Source: Owenia fusiformis (taxonomy: Eukaryota > Annelida > Polychaeta > Sabellida > Oweniidae). From it: a DNA stretch of 64,000 nucleotides. Location: assembly GCA_903813345.2 (NCBI GenBank), contig CAIIXF020000001.1, positions 43,493,366 to 43,557,365 on the forward strand, read 5' to 3'. The notes under the pieces were generated by a model. That model worked only from the letters and a program-made list of their open reading frames with translations, did no database searches and was not told the origin of the DNA. This document shows, in pieces, positions 51,406 through 62,412 of the stretch; the stretch's first letter is position 1, and each line of letters begins with the position of its first letter. The translations under genes and the position numbers were made by a program.

Positions 51406-54400
51406 CTAGTATTCAAATTCAAATTGGAAATAAGATTCGTCAAATTTATTGTGCACTCTAACATATCCATCTTCTCCACCACTGCTGTACCTGCAATCAG
51501 AGATTTGGGTAATATTAAAAATTAATTGAAAAAAACCACTGATTATATGTTTGCAAAAACCTTAATACATTTACATTTTTCAATTTTAAATATTTTTGGC
51601 GACTGAAAAGTTCCATTAATAAATTTTCTTGAAGTGTGTGAAAATCTACATATATTAATGTTGTGTAGATAAGCAAAAAATCAAACAACCATTCACAAAG
51701 ATAGATACCAAAATTTTTATCGAAAAATGAAAGGAGGAGGGGAAGTATCGCAACAGACTTTGGAAGGTCATATGTTGGATTTTCTCAGGATTTAAACCAG
51801 CGCATATGTTAGGCCAATGCATTATCTCCAGGAAAGCACTCATAGAGATGATAAAATAATTTCGTCTTTGAGACAGGGAAGATGCAAACAACCCAGCCAC
51901 GTTTTTCTGAAATGCTTTTCAAACCACCCCTGTTTTTCCAATTTTTGTTGCATCGATATGTTGCATTTTGACACACAGTTAAACACTTTAAAGGAATACG
52001 TAATTCCTTCAGGGGTTTTAAAGATATCCATTATGGGTGACCAAAACTAGCTGAAAGCAATGGATGGCATGAGTTTTCCCTCTGGGAAAATAACATGGGA
52101 AATATTGTTTTCCACTTTATCGAAGAGTAATCACCGACTCCTTTAAAGGGGTTAACCATGTCTTAAAACGCAACATATCGATGCAACAAAATTGAAACAG
52201 CTGGGGTGGAAGGGGTTGAAAATTAGGATAACATTTCAGAAAAAACATGTGGATGGGTTGTTTGCATCTTTCCTGTCTCAAAGTCAAAATTATTTTTTCA
52301 TCTCTTTAAGTGCTTTTCCTGGAGATAATGTATAAGTCTCACATATGCACCTGTTTAAATCTTAAGAAAATAGCCAAAATCCAAAATATGACTGTCCGAA
52401 AGCTGTTGCGACACTTTCTCTCCTCCTTTACCCAGCATGCCCAAAACCTGAGATCTTGGCATTAGTCTGCTGAAAAATTTATTGTTCAACAAATCCTTAC
52501 CCTTTTCCATCAGGATGAAAAGCAACGCTGTTGATTGGTCCGAAATGACCTTTAACCCTGCCAAATTCATCCTCAAGAACTATATGAAAGAACCTAGCGT
52601 CAAATTTTCCAATCTTGGTTGAGGTGGTAGTTACATCCATGGCCTCTTGACCACCTCCCAAAACAACCTATATATGAAACAGAATGTTCAAATAAAATTT
52701 TTACAGTGACATGTGCAGTGCCCATTCATTCTAAACAATATGTAATAATAGTACAAATAAATAATCTAAAGTGTAAAATAGATAGTAAATGAAGCTGTTA
52801 CTACTTTTGCAAACTTTACATATATTTCCTTACATTATCTATGACTCCATTAGTGTGTATCATGCATGACTTCATATCTCTCATTTGAAATGGTATGAAG
52901 ACAGGGTATCAATATGCACCAAATTTAGCACCTTATAAAGGCTGTTTCTTTCAATTCAGTTGCGAGGGGTTTGCACAATGTGTATCTATTGGTTTGTGAA
53001 TTATATTTCATCTTCTATAAACAGTGCACTTACATGTGGTTTGATGGGGGAGATTGCAGCAGAGTTGACAGGTCTTTCAGTTTTATAAGTCTTCATCTTT
53101 TCTAATGTCCTTACATCAAAAAGCTGCAAGATAAATTAACAAATTTTATTCATATAAATGAAATGCATATCATGTATGTATATACTACTGCAACCACTAC
53201 TTATTTTCACTAAATACAAAAATGACATATCTGTATGAAAGAAAATTGAATCATCTGATCCTACATATATACTCATCTTATTCATATCACACACAAAACT
53301 TACCTTAGCGGTGGTATCTTTGGATGCAGTGATAATCATAGACTGGTCTTTTGTCATCTGGATATCATTGATTTGTTTACTGTGTTCTTGTACAACCTTG
53401 GTGTTATCCCCAGTCTGGAAAGCATTCAAATGTGTGTACAATCATACCATATAGTTTTCAGAATCTTAGACGCAATCTTGGGAATCATTTATTTACATCA
53501 GATAATCATTGGCCATGTCAATGAAATAGACCCGGCTCATAGAATACATGTATAGCATTGAGTGTCTCATACATGTATCTTTCAAATCTTCAATGTGCCA
53601 GCTCTGTTATAAATGCCATTGATTTACAAATAATGCAAATATAAAACAAGTCACTCAGTGAACAATTCTGTACCTAAAATTCAAAATGGTTATCTTGATA
53701 TTTATCCAGCTTGCTCAAAAATGAATCAGTTTCAAATTTTCATTCATAAAAATTTCAAATCAATCTGAGCAGTTTGTTTGGAAATGCAAACAAGAAAAAA
53801 AAAGACACCCACTGCCCATAATCGATCAACCTAACAACAGAACTGTCCCTTTTTTAGGCACAATTGTAACCCCCTAGAAGATATCTGATAGAATCTTACA
53901 GCTAAATCCCATTGGCAAAGATCTCCATTCTCATGTCCTGTGATGATCATGTTATCCATTGGTCCCCAGATGGCGCTTGTCACCTTTGGTCCATGGACTG
54001 GCATTATTGCTACTGGTTCACTAAAACCTGCAATGATATAAAATTGTGCATCAATTGATGAATGTGCCTATTTTTGCACCTACTTTTTCCACATGATTAC
54101 TTGCTCCCTATATGTTGAATATGATATAGTAATAAGAATGAAGATGACACAATATTGGCCAAAAGTGCCTGTTTCTATAATCTTAGTTACAGTGATCATA
54201 AACATGTATTTGTATTTCACAAGGATGCTTCATAGTTTTTTCTGTAGTGAACATAAGTTAAAAACTTACTGTTAACATCATATATGTGTATTTCACAAGG
54301 ATGCCCCATAGTTTTATCTGTAGTGAACATAAGCTGTTTGCCGCTGTATGAGAACTGACAAGACCTCACTGCAGTGTTGGTTGTAACTTCAGATATTGTG

Positions 54401-57400
54401 CTCCCTAAAAGTAAAGAAGAGATCAACGATTAAAAAAATGAAAACTGAGTTTGGAAGTAAAAGTATTAAATTGTGTACAATTGTGTATTTTGGAATTTTG
54501 CTTTTCTAATGTGTCAAGAACACTAAAGGTCAGGTGGCTCAGATTCGGAACGCATTTCTAATAAATAAACAATGGGTTTTTATGTATAAATAGACAGGTC
54601 TTGGTTCATTTTTAAATTCTGTGTTATTCACTTATTTCAGTTCTAATGTCGTACCTGTTTCACAGTCCCATAGTCGCAATGAGTTGTCTGCAGCCCCTGA
54701 GAGAAACCTTGATGTATCCCCTTATACACAGTTAGGGAAAAGTAATTTCATAACATTATAAAATGGGTTTCTGAGTATTGGTTTTCGCTTGAGTAATGGC
54801 TTTGAGAGTATTTGATCATTTTGATGTACTCCAAACAAGAATAGGTGATGACTAAAGTAGCTCCATCTTTAATTCTGATCGTAAAGTTCCCTTATTCAAA
54901 ATAATTATATAAAAAATCATAACAATCTGTAACTTGTAACATCATATATTATTCAAACATTTTTTATAAATATCAAAGCTTGGGAAGTCTCATTAACAAG
55001 TGAATTCTAGAACACACACCGCACATTTTTTTTAATGCTGCTTACAAGACATTCAGAAAATGAGTTTGTATCATAGCCAACCACTAATGCTACAGGTTGC
55101 TCATTATTATTCTTTTTGGGGAATTATTTGATTACTTTTTTCAAAGGATACAATTGACATCTATGCACCACACGGCGCCATTGTGTCCTTTAAATGATCC
55201 TAGTCTCTCTCCATTGAGAGTGTACCATACATTGGGCTGTGCATCCTTTGCAGCTGAGAACAATAAATCACCTTCTCTGTTGTACTTGATCTGGGTTATC
55301 GACCTCTCATGGCCGTGTAACATTATAGGCTTCTGAAATCATAGTAAAAATACACAAATAAAATGAATATCACATTATAAAAAGAGCAGGCAATGTTTGA
55401 AAACTGCAACAGATTTTGACTGTTTCAAGCAATATAATAGGCACAATTTCTGAAAGAATCTGTTTGGTGACCTTTCTGAAAAGACGACTATTTCAGTCAC
55501 ATTAGTTGATCAAGGGTCAAGGGGATTTCAAGGGTCATTCTGACCATGACTATTGTGATCCTGGTCATGTAAATGATATATAGGAGTAGTAAAACTGACT
55601 GAAGGTCAAAGCAGAACTCTGTTATCTAAGTTCAAAAAATTCAAATATCAACAATGAACATGTGTTTTTTTATTTCCTGTTGATTGTAAATTTCTGATAA
55701 CTTTCCCAAGTCTTTCACACCTTTTAGATTCGTCCTCATTATTGCACGAGTCATCCTTAAATTTTACTTCTTGCGCATTCACATTTATTATAGCAGAAAT
55801 AGAATTTTTTTAAAGTTTTAAAGGAATTCTCATCGAAGGAAATGACAAAATATTGCTTCTGGGACAAGATCAAATGACTTTGACATATTCTTTTCCCTAC
55901 CTATATTGTAATTTACAATCAACACAAATATTCATATCATATTTAAGCATCCTCCTAAGCAGGTATCCAGAATCCGTACCTCCTCCTTCCTCCTGCTCTA
56001 ACCAATTTGGAAGCGCCTGATTAAACTGAATCACGTGACCTAATTATGCGCAATGACTTATACATGATTTCTGTCGCAATCAGATTGCGAGTTCTTAATC
56101 GGGGAAATGCTAACTGCTTATCGCAGGGGGTAAAAAGAAAGAATATATTCTGGATTTTGAAGCCCTGTGATCGGAGGATGTATTTAAGCAGATATTGGAC
56201 AAAGGACGATTCTCGGTTTGGAGAACAGTCTCCTGGGCTAATAATTTTTTCATGAAAAATATAGAAATATTACCCAAATTAAACTATGAATATTCGAAAG
56301 AGGACATTTAAATCTACAAGATGTAAAAATAACAAATTGGTCTGAAGCAGGGATAACGCTCAATTTGACCGATTCAATAAAATACAAGTCTTGATTTGGG
56401 GAAAGAAGTTCATCAGTGTACTACGCTAATATTTTTTTGCGAAAAATCTAGAAATATTACCCAAATTAAATTATGACTATTCAAAAGAAGACATTCAAAT
56501 CTATATTATGTAAAAAAATCAAATTTGTCCGAAGCAGGGATAATGCTCATTTAGATTGATGAACTTCGTTCTCCAAACCGAGAATCGTCCTTTATAAAAA
56601 AAATATTTTTGATCAATAAAATCATTGATTATAAACCGTAAGTGTCTTTGATGTCCATGAAGAAAACATATAAAGATTTCTACTTTGAATGGATCTTCAT
56701 GTATATTTTGAAATAGGTTCAATAGAGAAGGTGTTAGACCAGGCAATCATGTCTAAAGCCAGAAAAATGTTATTTTCAAACATTTTATCCTTTATAAATC
56801 TCAATGTTCCTTTAAAAAAGAAGATATTTTTGTAAATATATGGATAAATCATTATGATTGGGAGCAATGATGTTATGGTGTCAGTTACACTATTTTAGAA
56901 GAGGTATGTGCATATCTTAGCTACTTAGGACAATCGTGTAATAATTAGGACCGTGCGATAATTAGGACCATTTTCCCTACTACACAAGAAACAATTGCAT
57001 CTGAAATATGAAAAGTTGTGCACCTAAAATGTATCATTTTCCATATAATATTGGACTGTGGTACTTTGATTGCTTATTTTTGGATTTGAATGCAACCAAA
57101 CCCGTCTGGCCCAGTTATCTACTCCTGACGTCAGGGTTTAGATTTGAATGATGAACAGAAAAATGAAACTCCACAGCTCTTGTGATTCCATTAGCGAAGA
57201 TGACACTTTCCCATAAAAATTAAGGAAGTGATTGACCTAACTCAAACATCAATAGAAAATAAATATCCAAAATAAAATCCAGATAGAAAAATCATTCACA
57301 TCGACATTGATTGAAATTTACTCTACCGAGCCGACAGAAGCCAGCTGAGACAGCTGTGTTCAGTGGCCTTCAATAAATTGAAATATTCATTGAAAAAATC

Positions 57401-57561
57401 ATACATGTCAAACATGTGTTGCCATAAAAATACTAATCCTACAAATTACAGACAAAAGTAAACCCCGAAATTCACATATGGTATAGAATGCTATGTGACT
57501 ATCATATCATAATAACATTTGCTTTGATTTCACAAACGTAAAGCCATCAAATCCTCACCAT
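51406..57561 (-). CDS. EIF3I: eIF3i, translation initiation factor 3 subunit I (WD40)
   Basis: Nine exons on the minus strand: 57561-57559 (start codon only), 55332-55152, 54720-54655, 54404-54270, 54027-53900, 53414-53304, 53123-53034, 52667-52501, 51490-51406. They join in phase to 321 aa (human 325). The protein is a WD40 propeller; [46 protein letters not shown] and [16 protein letters not shown] are nearly identical to human. It is a peripheral subunit of the eIF3 complex on the 40S ribosome. The first intron directly follows the start ATG, and intron 2 is U12-type. The tail ends in FEFEY. Foldback elements lie in introns and a partial copy of exon 4 lies in intron 4. The gene is convergent with the LRR gene. 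Confidence 0.96.
51729..52430. mobile_element. Foldback element in eIF3i intron 8
   Basis: The arms about 51729-51968 and 52165-52430 are inverted copies with modest divergence: GCATCGATATGTTGC at the inner end, CATTATCTCCAGGAAAGCACT in the middle, AAAGGAGGAG at the outer end. The loop contains a sequence related to the 544-bp repeat at 36.9-38.0 kb. It fills most of the intron between the last two eIF3i exons. Confidence 0.72.
54211..54258 (-). pseudogene. Partial tandem copy of eIF3i exon 4
   Basis: This 48-base stretch in intron 4 repeats 54287-54334 of exon 4 (about 76 bases apart) with four or so differences. It carries no acceptor of its own and would not splice as an exon. It is a small local duplication of coding sequence. 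Confidence 0.8.
54721..55151 (-). other. U12-type intron, intron 2 of eIF3i
   Basis: Read on the minus strand, the donor is GTATCCTTTG (complement of 55142-55151). The branch site TTCCCTAAC (complement of 54731-54739) differs by one base from the U12 consensus TTCCTTAAC. Its branch adenosine lies 11 bases before the acceptor. The splice restores [18 protein letters not shown] in phase 1, matching the human WD repeat. There is no strong polypyrimidine tract next to the acceptor, as expected for this class. Confidence 0.9.
56200..56600. repeat. Inverted and direct repeats in eIF3i intron 1
   Basis: AAAGGACGATTCTCGGTTTG at about 56200-56225 is inverted at about 56568-56592. Between them, a segment starting AAATATTACCCAAATTAAA at 56264 recurs at 56452 (period about 188). 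The shape is that of a decayed foldback element with a duplicated interior. Confidence 0.6.
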
Positions 57562-57650
57562 TTTGCTAATATTTTTGTGAATATTTCCCGGTTTCTGGAA
57601 CGGATGTACTAACCAAGCATGCGCAAAATAAACGGTCTCACGCCACAGTT
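57562..57650 (-). promoter_or_regulatory. Probable eIF3i promoter
   Basis: Directly upstream of the eIF3i start codon (minus strand) is a stretch with an NRF1-like palindromic site, GCATGCGCA at 57617-57625, and an ETS-like CCGGTTTC, in an otherwise CpG-poor region. Such sites are typical of housekeeping promoters in animals. The transcription start is not determined. Confidence 0.4.
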
Positions 57651-57653
57651 TCT

Positions 57654-58935
57654 AAATCAAATCGGCAAAACAGGGCACTTTGGCCATCCCCGATCCCATC
57701 CCTTGATATGTTCAAGTCCAAGTGAATATGTGAGCGCAAGTGCTAAGTAACGGGAAGACACCAAAAATGGTTACAGAACATAGCAAGAAAAAGAAAAACA
57801 TCTAAGTACACCAAATTAAACCCAAAGTGTCCTTCATAACAACCCAAAGAAATTGAAAGAAAGGTGTGCTAAATTCAATCCCTCTTGTAGGAATCGAACC
57901 TGGGACCCTTGGATCCAAAGACTTATGCTGTACCGACTGAGATATAAAGGCTTAAGCCACTTCAGCTGTCCCGTTGTAGCAACTTGGTATCCAGAGGTCC
58001 ATTTCTCCAAATAGACACCAGGATCGTTACTGTAACGGATTTGGGTCTTAGTATGTATAATTTCTCAGTTATCTCTGTATTTACATAGAGGCTGGAGGTC
58101 ATAGTATTGTGGTCAAACTTTACTGGCATCGTCAACCAATCATGTATCGGTATCTAGTTTTAATTCTGGGTATCTTATAGGCTAGTGGCTTTCAGTTAGT
58201 AGGGACACTTCCATTTTTCAATTACATTATGGTAATCTTCAGTCCACTTTTTGGTTAGTTTTGGTGCAAGCAGTCGTTTATTGTGGGATATTCTCAGTAC
58301 CAGCTGCATTCACATAGCCAATCATTTGTCTTGGTCAGTTTTTAGGTTTGTCCTTTAGTCTTTTAGTGTTCAAGTTAACCAATCAGTTGGCTTCAATGTC
58401 TCAGTCTCTCTGTACAAGTTGCACTTAGGTTCACAGGGGTGATGTTCATCATCAGAACCTCAGTCTCGCCCCTGACTCGTTTCAGTTAAGGCCTTCAGCT
58501 CCTATGCTCTCTTTGTGGATATTTGGACTAGAAATCAATTAAGGAGTCCAGTTAATCAATTAATTTGAAAAAATTGTCACCATCTTGGATATTTAGATGG
58601 ACCACAGGAACTTGGTTGTTTAGGGTGATTTATTATGCGTATTATTTCCATGTATTTTGAACACATGATTTGTTGACTCGATTTTATAATTGCCAGCCAT
58701 CAGTCCAGGTATTTTACCTAAGATTTAATAAGTATTGAGGTTACATGAGTTGTACTTGTATGCATATCTTATTGTTATGTAACATGTTCATGTATTTTAT
58801 TACTTAATATTAACATGATAGTAATGTTGATTGTTGTTCACCTCAAACTTATATGTTTGTTTGATCCTTATTATTAAATCAACCCCAACGATACTGCACA
58901 ACCCACAATACAACACTTAGGGTCATGACATTACA
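57654..58935. other. Upstream of eIF3i; SINE-like head, otherwise nothing seen
   Basis: Apart from the tRNA-derived head at 57880-57953 no coding sequence or repeat was recognised. T-rich pyrimidine stretches are frequent between 58000 and 58900. Confidence 0.4.
57880..57953 (-). mobile_element. tRNA-derived SINE head (minus strand)
   Basis: On the minus strand the RNA polymerase III boxes are intact: TATCTCAGTCGGTA (complement of 57931-57944) and GGTTCGATTCC (complement of 57890-57900). The tRNA fold is only partly kept: five acceptor pairs remain, the anticodon stem does not pair, and the T stem has mismatches. This is typical of the tRNA-like head of a SINE. The body may extend toward 57720, but its end is not clear. 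Confidence 0.6.
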
Positions 58936-58937
58936 TA

Positions 58938-59812
58938 CACTCCCCTCCATAAGTTTGGCAACCTTTTTCCCCCATTGAACTACGTGTTAAAGCCTCTTTA
59001 CCTTTGAATTTTTATTTACTTAACCTGCGATGAAAATACTTATACTATTGATGGAAACGTAATTTGACTTTAATTCCAATACCTCTAAATTTTCTCAATT
59101 TTTTTCCTCAATTACAATAGGTCGAAAATTTATGATAAATTTGATGAATTTTTGAAAATCGACATTCCCATGTTAACCAATGGGAAATGGTAGGTTTGCC
59201 GCAAGTCATATGACAGAATATCCATCCATCCGAGTCCTTGCAAAAAATACGAGTTAGGCAGGTAATTGAATTTGCTAACTTTATTTAACAAAAAATTGAT
59301 ATGTTTCTTCAGGTTCAACAAAGTTATAGGGCTTTAAAGTCAAAATTGTTTTTCAAAAAAACTCTCCCATTGAAATAACACAGGAGGCGAAAAATAATTT
59401 TCAAAAATGACTTTGAAGCGCTGTAACTTTAATATTCATCAAATAAACTAAACACTTAGTGTTCAAAAAAGTTAGACAATTCAATTTCCTATATAAAAAT
59501 ATTTTTTGCTGAATCTTTTACTGAAAAGATATCCTGATTTCTGATTTGCCCCGAACCCTCCATTTCCCATTTGATTACATGAGAATGACGATTTTCAAAA
59601 ATTCATCAAGTTTATCATCAATTTGCGACCTATTTTAATTGAGGAAAAAAATTGACATAATTTGGAGGTATTGGAAATAAAGTCAAGTTACGTTTCCATC
59701 AATATCATAAGATATTTCTTCGCCGGTTAAGTAAATAAAAATTCAAACATAAAGAGGCTTTAACACGTAGTTCAATGGAGAAAAAAGGTTGCCAAACTTA
59801 TGGAGGGGAGTG
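58938..59812. mobile_element. 875-bp Tc1/mariner-type foldback MITE
   Basis: The ends are CACTCCCCTCCATAAGTTTG and its exact complement, flanked by TA (58936-58937, 59813-59814). The arms are about 270 bases (for example TTACGTTTCCATCAATA inverted). The middle also folds back. No transposase remains. Confidence 0.88.
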
Positions 59813-60038
59813 TAACCAATGTTCTATGTTAGTTCCATGATTCTTGAAAAGCACAACTTGAAATAGTTCCTAAACATTCAAGACCAAAGTAATGGCAGCA
59901 GATCAGAATGTAGATTCTATTGCAAATCTAAGAAACAATAATACAATTGCATGAATCACAGTTACAAAGGGAAGAGACTAAAATTCTTAAAGAAACCTTG
60001 CAAGAAAAGCAAACTCTAAGGCTGCATTTTTGAACTGC

Positions 60039-60431
60039 CTGCGGTGCAAGTCAATTGCAAAATTTAATAAGTTTTTGTCTAGGTATCACGGAAAAGAACA
60101 ATACTGAGCCACTGATGTGCAAATTGCATTGTCACAAGTTTTCAACTAAAAAGACAGTTCATCCAAGCACACTTATACCACTAATTACAATGTGTCAATC
60201 TTGTCGACTAACCATGTGTGACAATTGCGTCGGCCGTTTTTGCCAGTGCACTACAGGAGGTTGATTGCAATAAACCATGATGTCTTTCAAAAGATGATTC
60301 ATGTGAATGTAAGTGCGCTTGGATGAGCTATTTTTGATGTAACGAGATGAGCACTGCATGATTGTTCTTTTTCGTGATACCTCGGTGAGAAAACTCATTA
60401 AAATATTACGCAATTCACTTGCACCGCGGGC
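60039..60431. mobile_element. Foldback MITE with CGGTGCAAGT ends
   Basis: The arms about 60039-60170 and 60300-60431 are inverted copies (CGGTGCAAGTCAATTGC, GGTATCACGGAAAAGAACAAT) with roughly 15 percent divergence. It lies 420 bases upstream of the NUDT3-like first exon. Confidence 0.75.
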
Positions 60432-60851
60432 ATAAGAAAAATAGACCCTACATAATCCCAAAACCATGATCTAACCCCCCTGGCAAAAAATTCGTTAGAA
60501 ATCATGCAGTTTTTCATCATTCTGAGGACTTTTTAAGTGATTTAAATTGTCAAAAGCGAACACCCCCTGGAATTTTTCAAAAAGTGAACCCCCCCCTCCC
60601 GTCCCTCGGGCCCGCCCTCGGGGCCCCCTCGGCAAATCCTCTTCATTCATACTAAAGTCATTACAATATATGATAAAGATGGCGCAAATATCGTCCAAGA
60701 CACAAGGTCTTCACATCTTCATTTCATATTCAGGTAGATTACTTTGAAATTGTGGTGTGAGCTTCAGCCTACACAACATGGAAAAAGCGATGTAAGAACT
60801 TCTGGAATATTTTGCCACTTATCGTTTATTTGTGGCCGTATTTCCCAAACC
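60432..60851 (+). promoter_or_regulatory. Upstream region of the NUDT3-like gene
   Basis: A locally GC-rich block at 60585-60640 (C-run, then CCCTCGGGCCC-type repeats) stands out against the AT-rich background and lies about 220 bases before the start codon. It may be promoter-associated or the end of another element. Transcription start not determined. Confidence 0.35.
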
Positions 60852-60950
60852 ATGGTGAAGGAAAAGCCAAATTCTGTTAGGACATACGATGAAGATGGAT
60901 TTAAAAGGAGAGCAGCGTGCCTGTGCTTTAAAGATGAAACGGAACAAGAG
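60852..60950 (+). CDS. NUDT3-like diphosphoinositol polyphosphate phosphohydrolase, first exon
   Basis: This is a 33-codon first exon, MVKEKPNSVRTYDEDGFKRR followed by AACLCFKDETEQE, ending at a GTAGAT donor in phase 0. It matches the N-terminus of human NUDT3/NUDT10/NUDT11 proteins (TRTYDGDGYKKRAACLCFRS). These Nudix hydrolases remove phosphates from inositol pyrophosphates and from diadenosine polyphosphates. The catalytic Nudix box is not in this exon, and no continuation was found up to 64000, so the next exon lies more than 3 kb away, beyond the window. The start has a purine at -3 (ACCATGG). The ORF runs only three codons past the donor, which supports splicing there. Confidence 0.82.
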
Positions 60951-61675
60951 GTAGATGTCTAAGCTTACAAATATTTTTTCCCGGTTTCTGTTCAGATTTA
61001 TTTTTTCATCATGATCATTCAAGAACGGGGTGATACTAGCCTATCTATAGTCAGAAATTTTTTGAAATTTGGAATGAAAATATTCAGACTGACTTCAGTG
61101 TGTCGTATACAGACTACAGTCATATGAGTCTGTTTTCTACACTGCTTCAAAGGCAAGCAGTTGAACCTGAAAAATAAGATATACTATAGGCCTAGACTTA
61201 CTTCGGTCCAAAGCCTTCTCTATATTCCGGCTTTGAGGAGGAAGATTGAGCTGCCTTAGTATTAAAATTTTGTAAATCATTGTGTCACACGCACAGTAAA
61301 TATGGCATAATAATATGAAATATACCTTTATGTATAGATTTGAAGAACATCGGCTCACATCCCCGTCTGAATCTATTGTTATATTTGATTTCTTTAAGCG
61401 AGAATAATTTCAAATGTTATTCACGTCCAGAACCGGAAGCCATTTTTAGCTACAGCGAGAAAATTTCACCATGTGTCAAACTCCGAAATGAAATTTTGAA
61501 ATATCTAAATCCAGACAAGCAATGCTTCATCCTAAATATGATTAATATTCTTAAAAATATTTATAAAATTTATTAAAAATGAGTTCTAGGTGCGTGTAGG
61601 TGCGTGTAGCACAGTACATACGAAATCAATGAAGTTTCGTCTAGCTGTAAGCTAGAGACTCGAGTAAGCCTAGAC

Positions 61676-62412
61676 CATTGTGTCATAATATATAGAAAAA
61701 TATATTCATATTGCACACGAATGACATTTGTATATTTCAGATTATTTAGTGTTTAGTGCATTAAAGCTGGACTGCGCTCCGAAACGCAATCTTTGGTTGT
61801 TTCGGGGGTGAACTTTACCATTTTGAGCCTAATGAAAGATTATAGAATGATGAACAAATGGGGCAAATCTTGTGTAGAAATACTTACGATAAATGTGTCA
61901 TTTCAAAGATTATTCATTGAATTGCTTCGATCGGCGCCGACGATATGATTTTGGAAAAGTTTCTAAATGAAGAACGTAACGTCACTTCCGAATCATAGCA
62001 TTCAAAATAAGAAGCGTTTAATTACTTTCAACATTCATAAGAAGACTGTGGTCTAGGGGTACAACTCTCGCTTAGCACGCGGGAGGCCCGGGTTCGAATC
62101 CCGTGTTCGCCTTTTTATTTTTTTAACTAAATGATTGTTCTTTGATATAACGCAGAAAAAAACAATTTTTATTTACATAAACTTTATATTAGAGCTTAAA
62201 AATGTAAAAACAATATATGTCAACATATTGCGTTTTGGAGCGATGTGCAGGTTTAAGCCTGGGCCCTCTTGTAATTTGAGGTCTGTCCGCCATGTTATTT
62301 TTTTTATAAGAAGTTACAGACTTTATGAGCCAATTTACAAATAATCCAACATATACAAATGTCATTTGTGTGCAATATGAATATATTTTTCTATATATTA
62401 TTGCACAATATT
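61676..62412. mobile_element. Foldback MITE family F, copy B, carrying a tRNA-like sequence
   Basis: The terminal arms (left from about 61678, right ending about 62410) are inverted copies of the same ends as the element at 17513-18624: ATAATATATAGAAAAATATATTC, ACGAATGACATTTGTATA. The interior is different and contains the tRNA-like sequence at 62042-62111. Confidence 0.65.
62042..62111 (+). pseudogene. tRNA-like sequence, anticodon loop AGC, acceptor stem lost
   Basis: The A box TGGTCTAGGGG (62049-62059) and B box GGTTCGAATCC (62091-62101) are intact. The anticodon arm CTCGC-TTAGCAC-GCGGG pairs fully, giving anticodon AGC (alanine by reading), although the D arm and anticodon stem resemble tRNA-Pro(AGG). 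A T-run follows at 62112. The 5' strand of the acceptor stem does not pair with the 3' strand (GTTCGCC). It is therefore a tRNA pseudogene or SINE head rather than a working tRNA. Confidence 0.65.

Noticed and set aside
57880-57953. Functional tRNA gene on the minus strand
   Set aside because: The anticodon stem does not pair and the T stem is mismatched, so a SINE head is the better reading.
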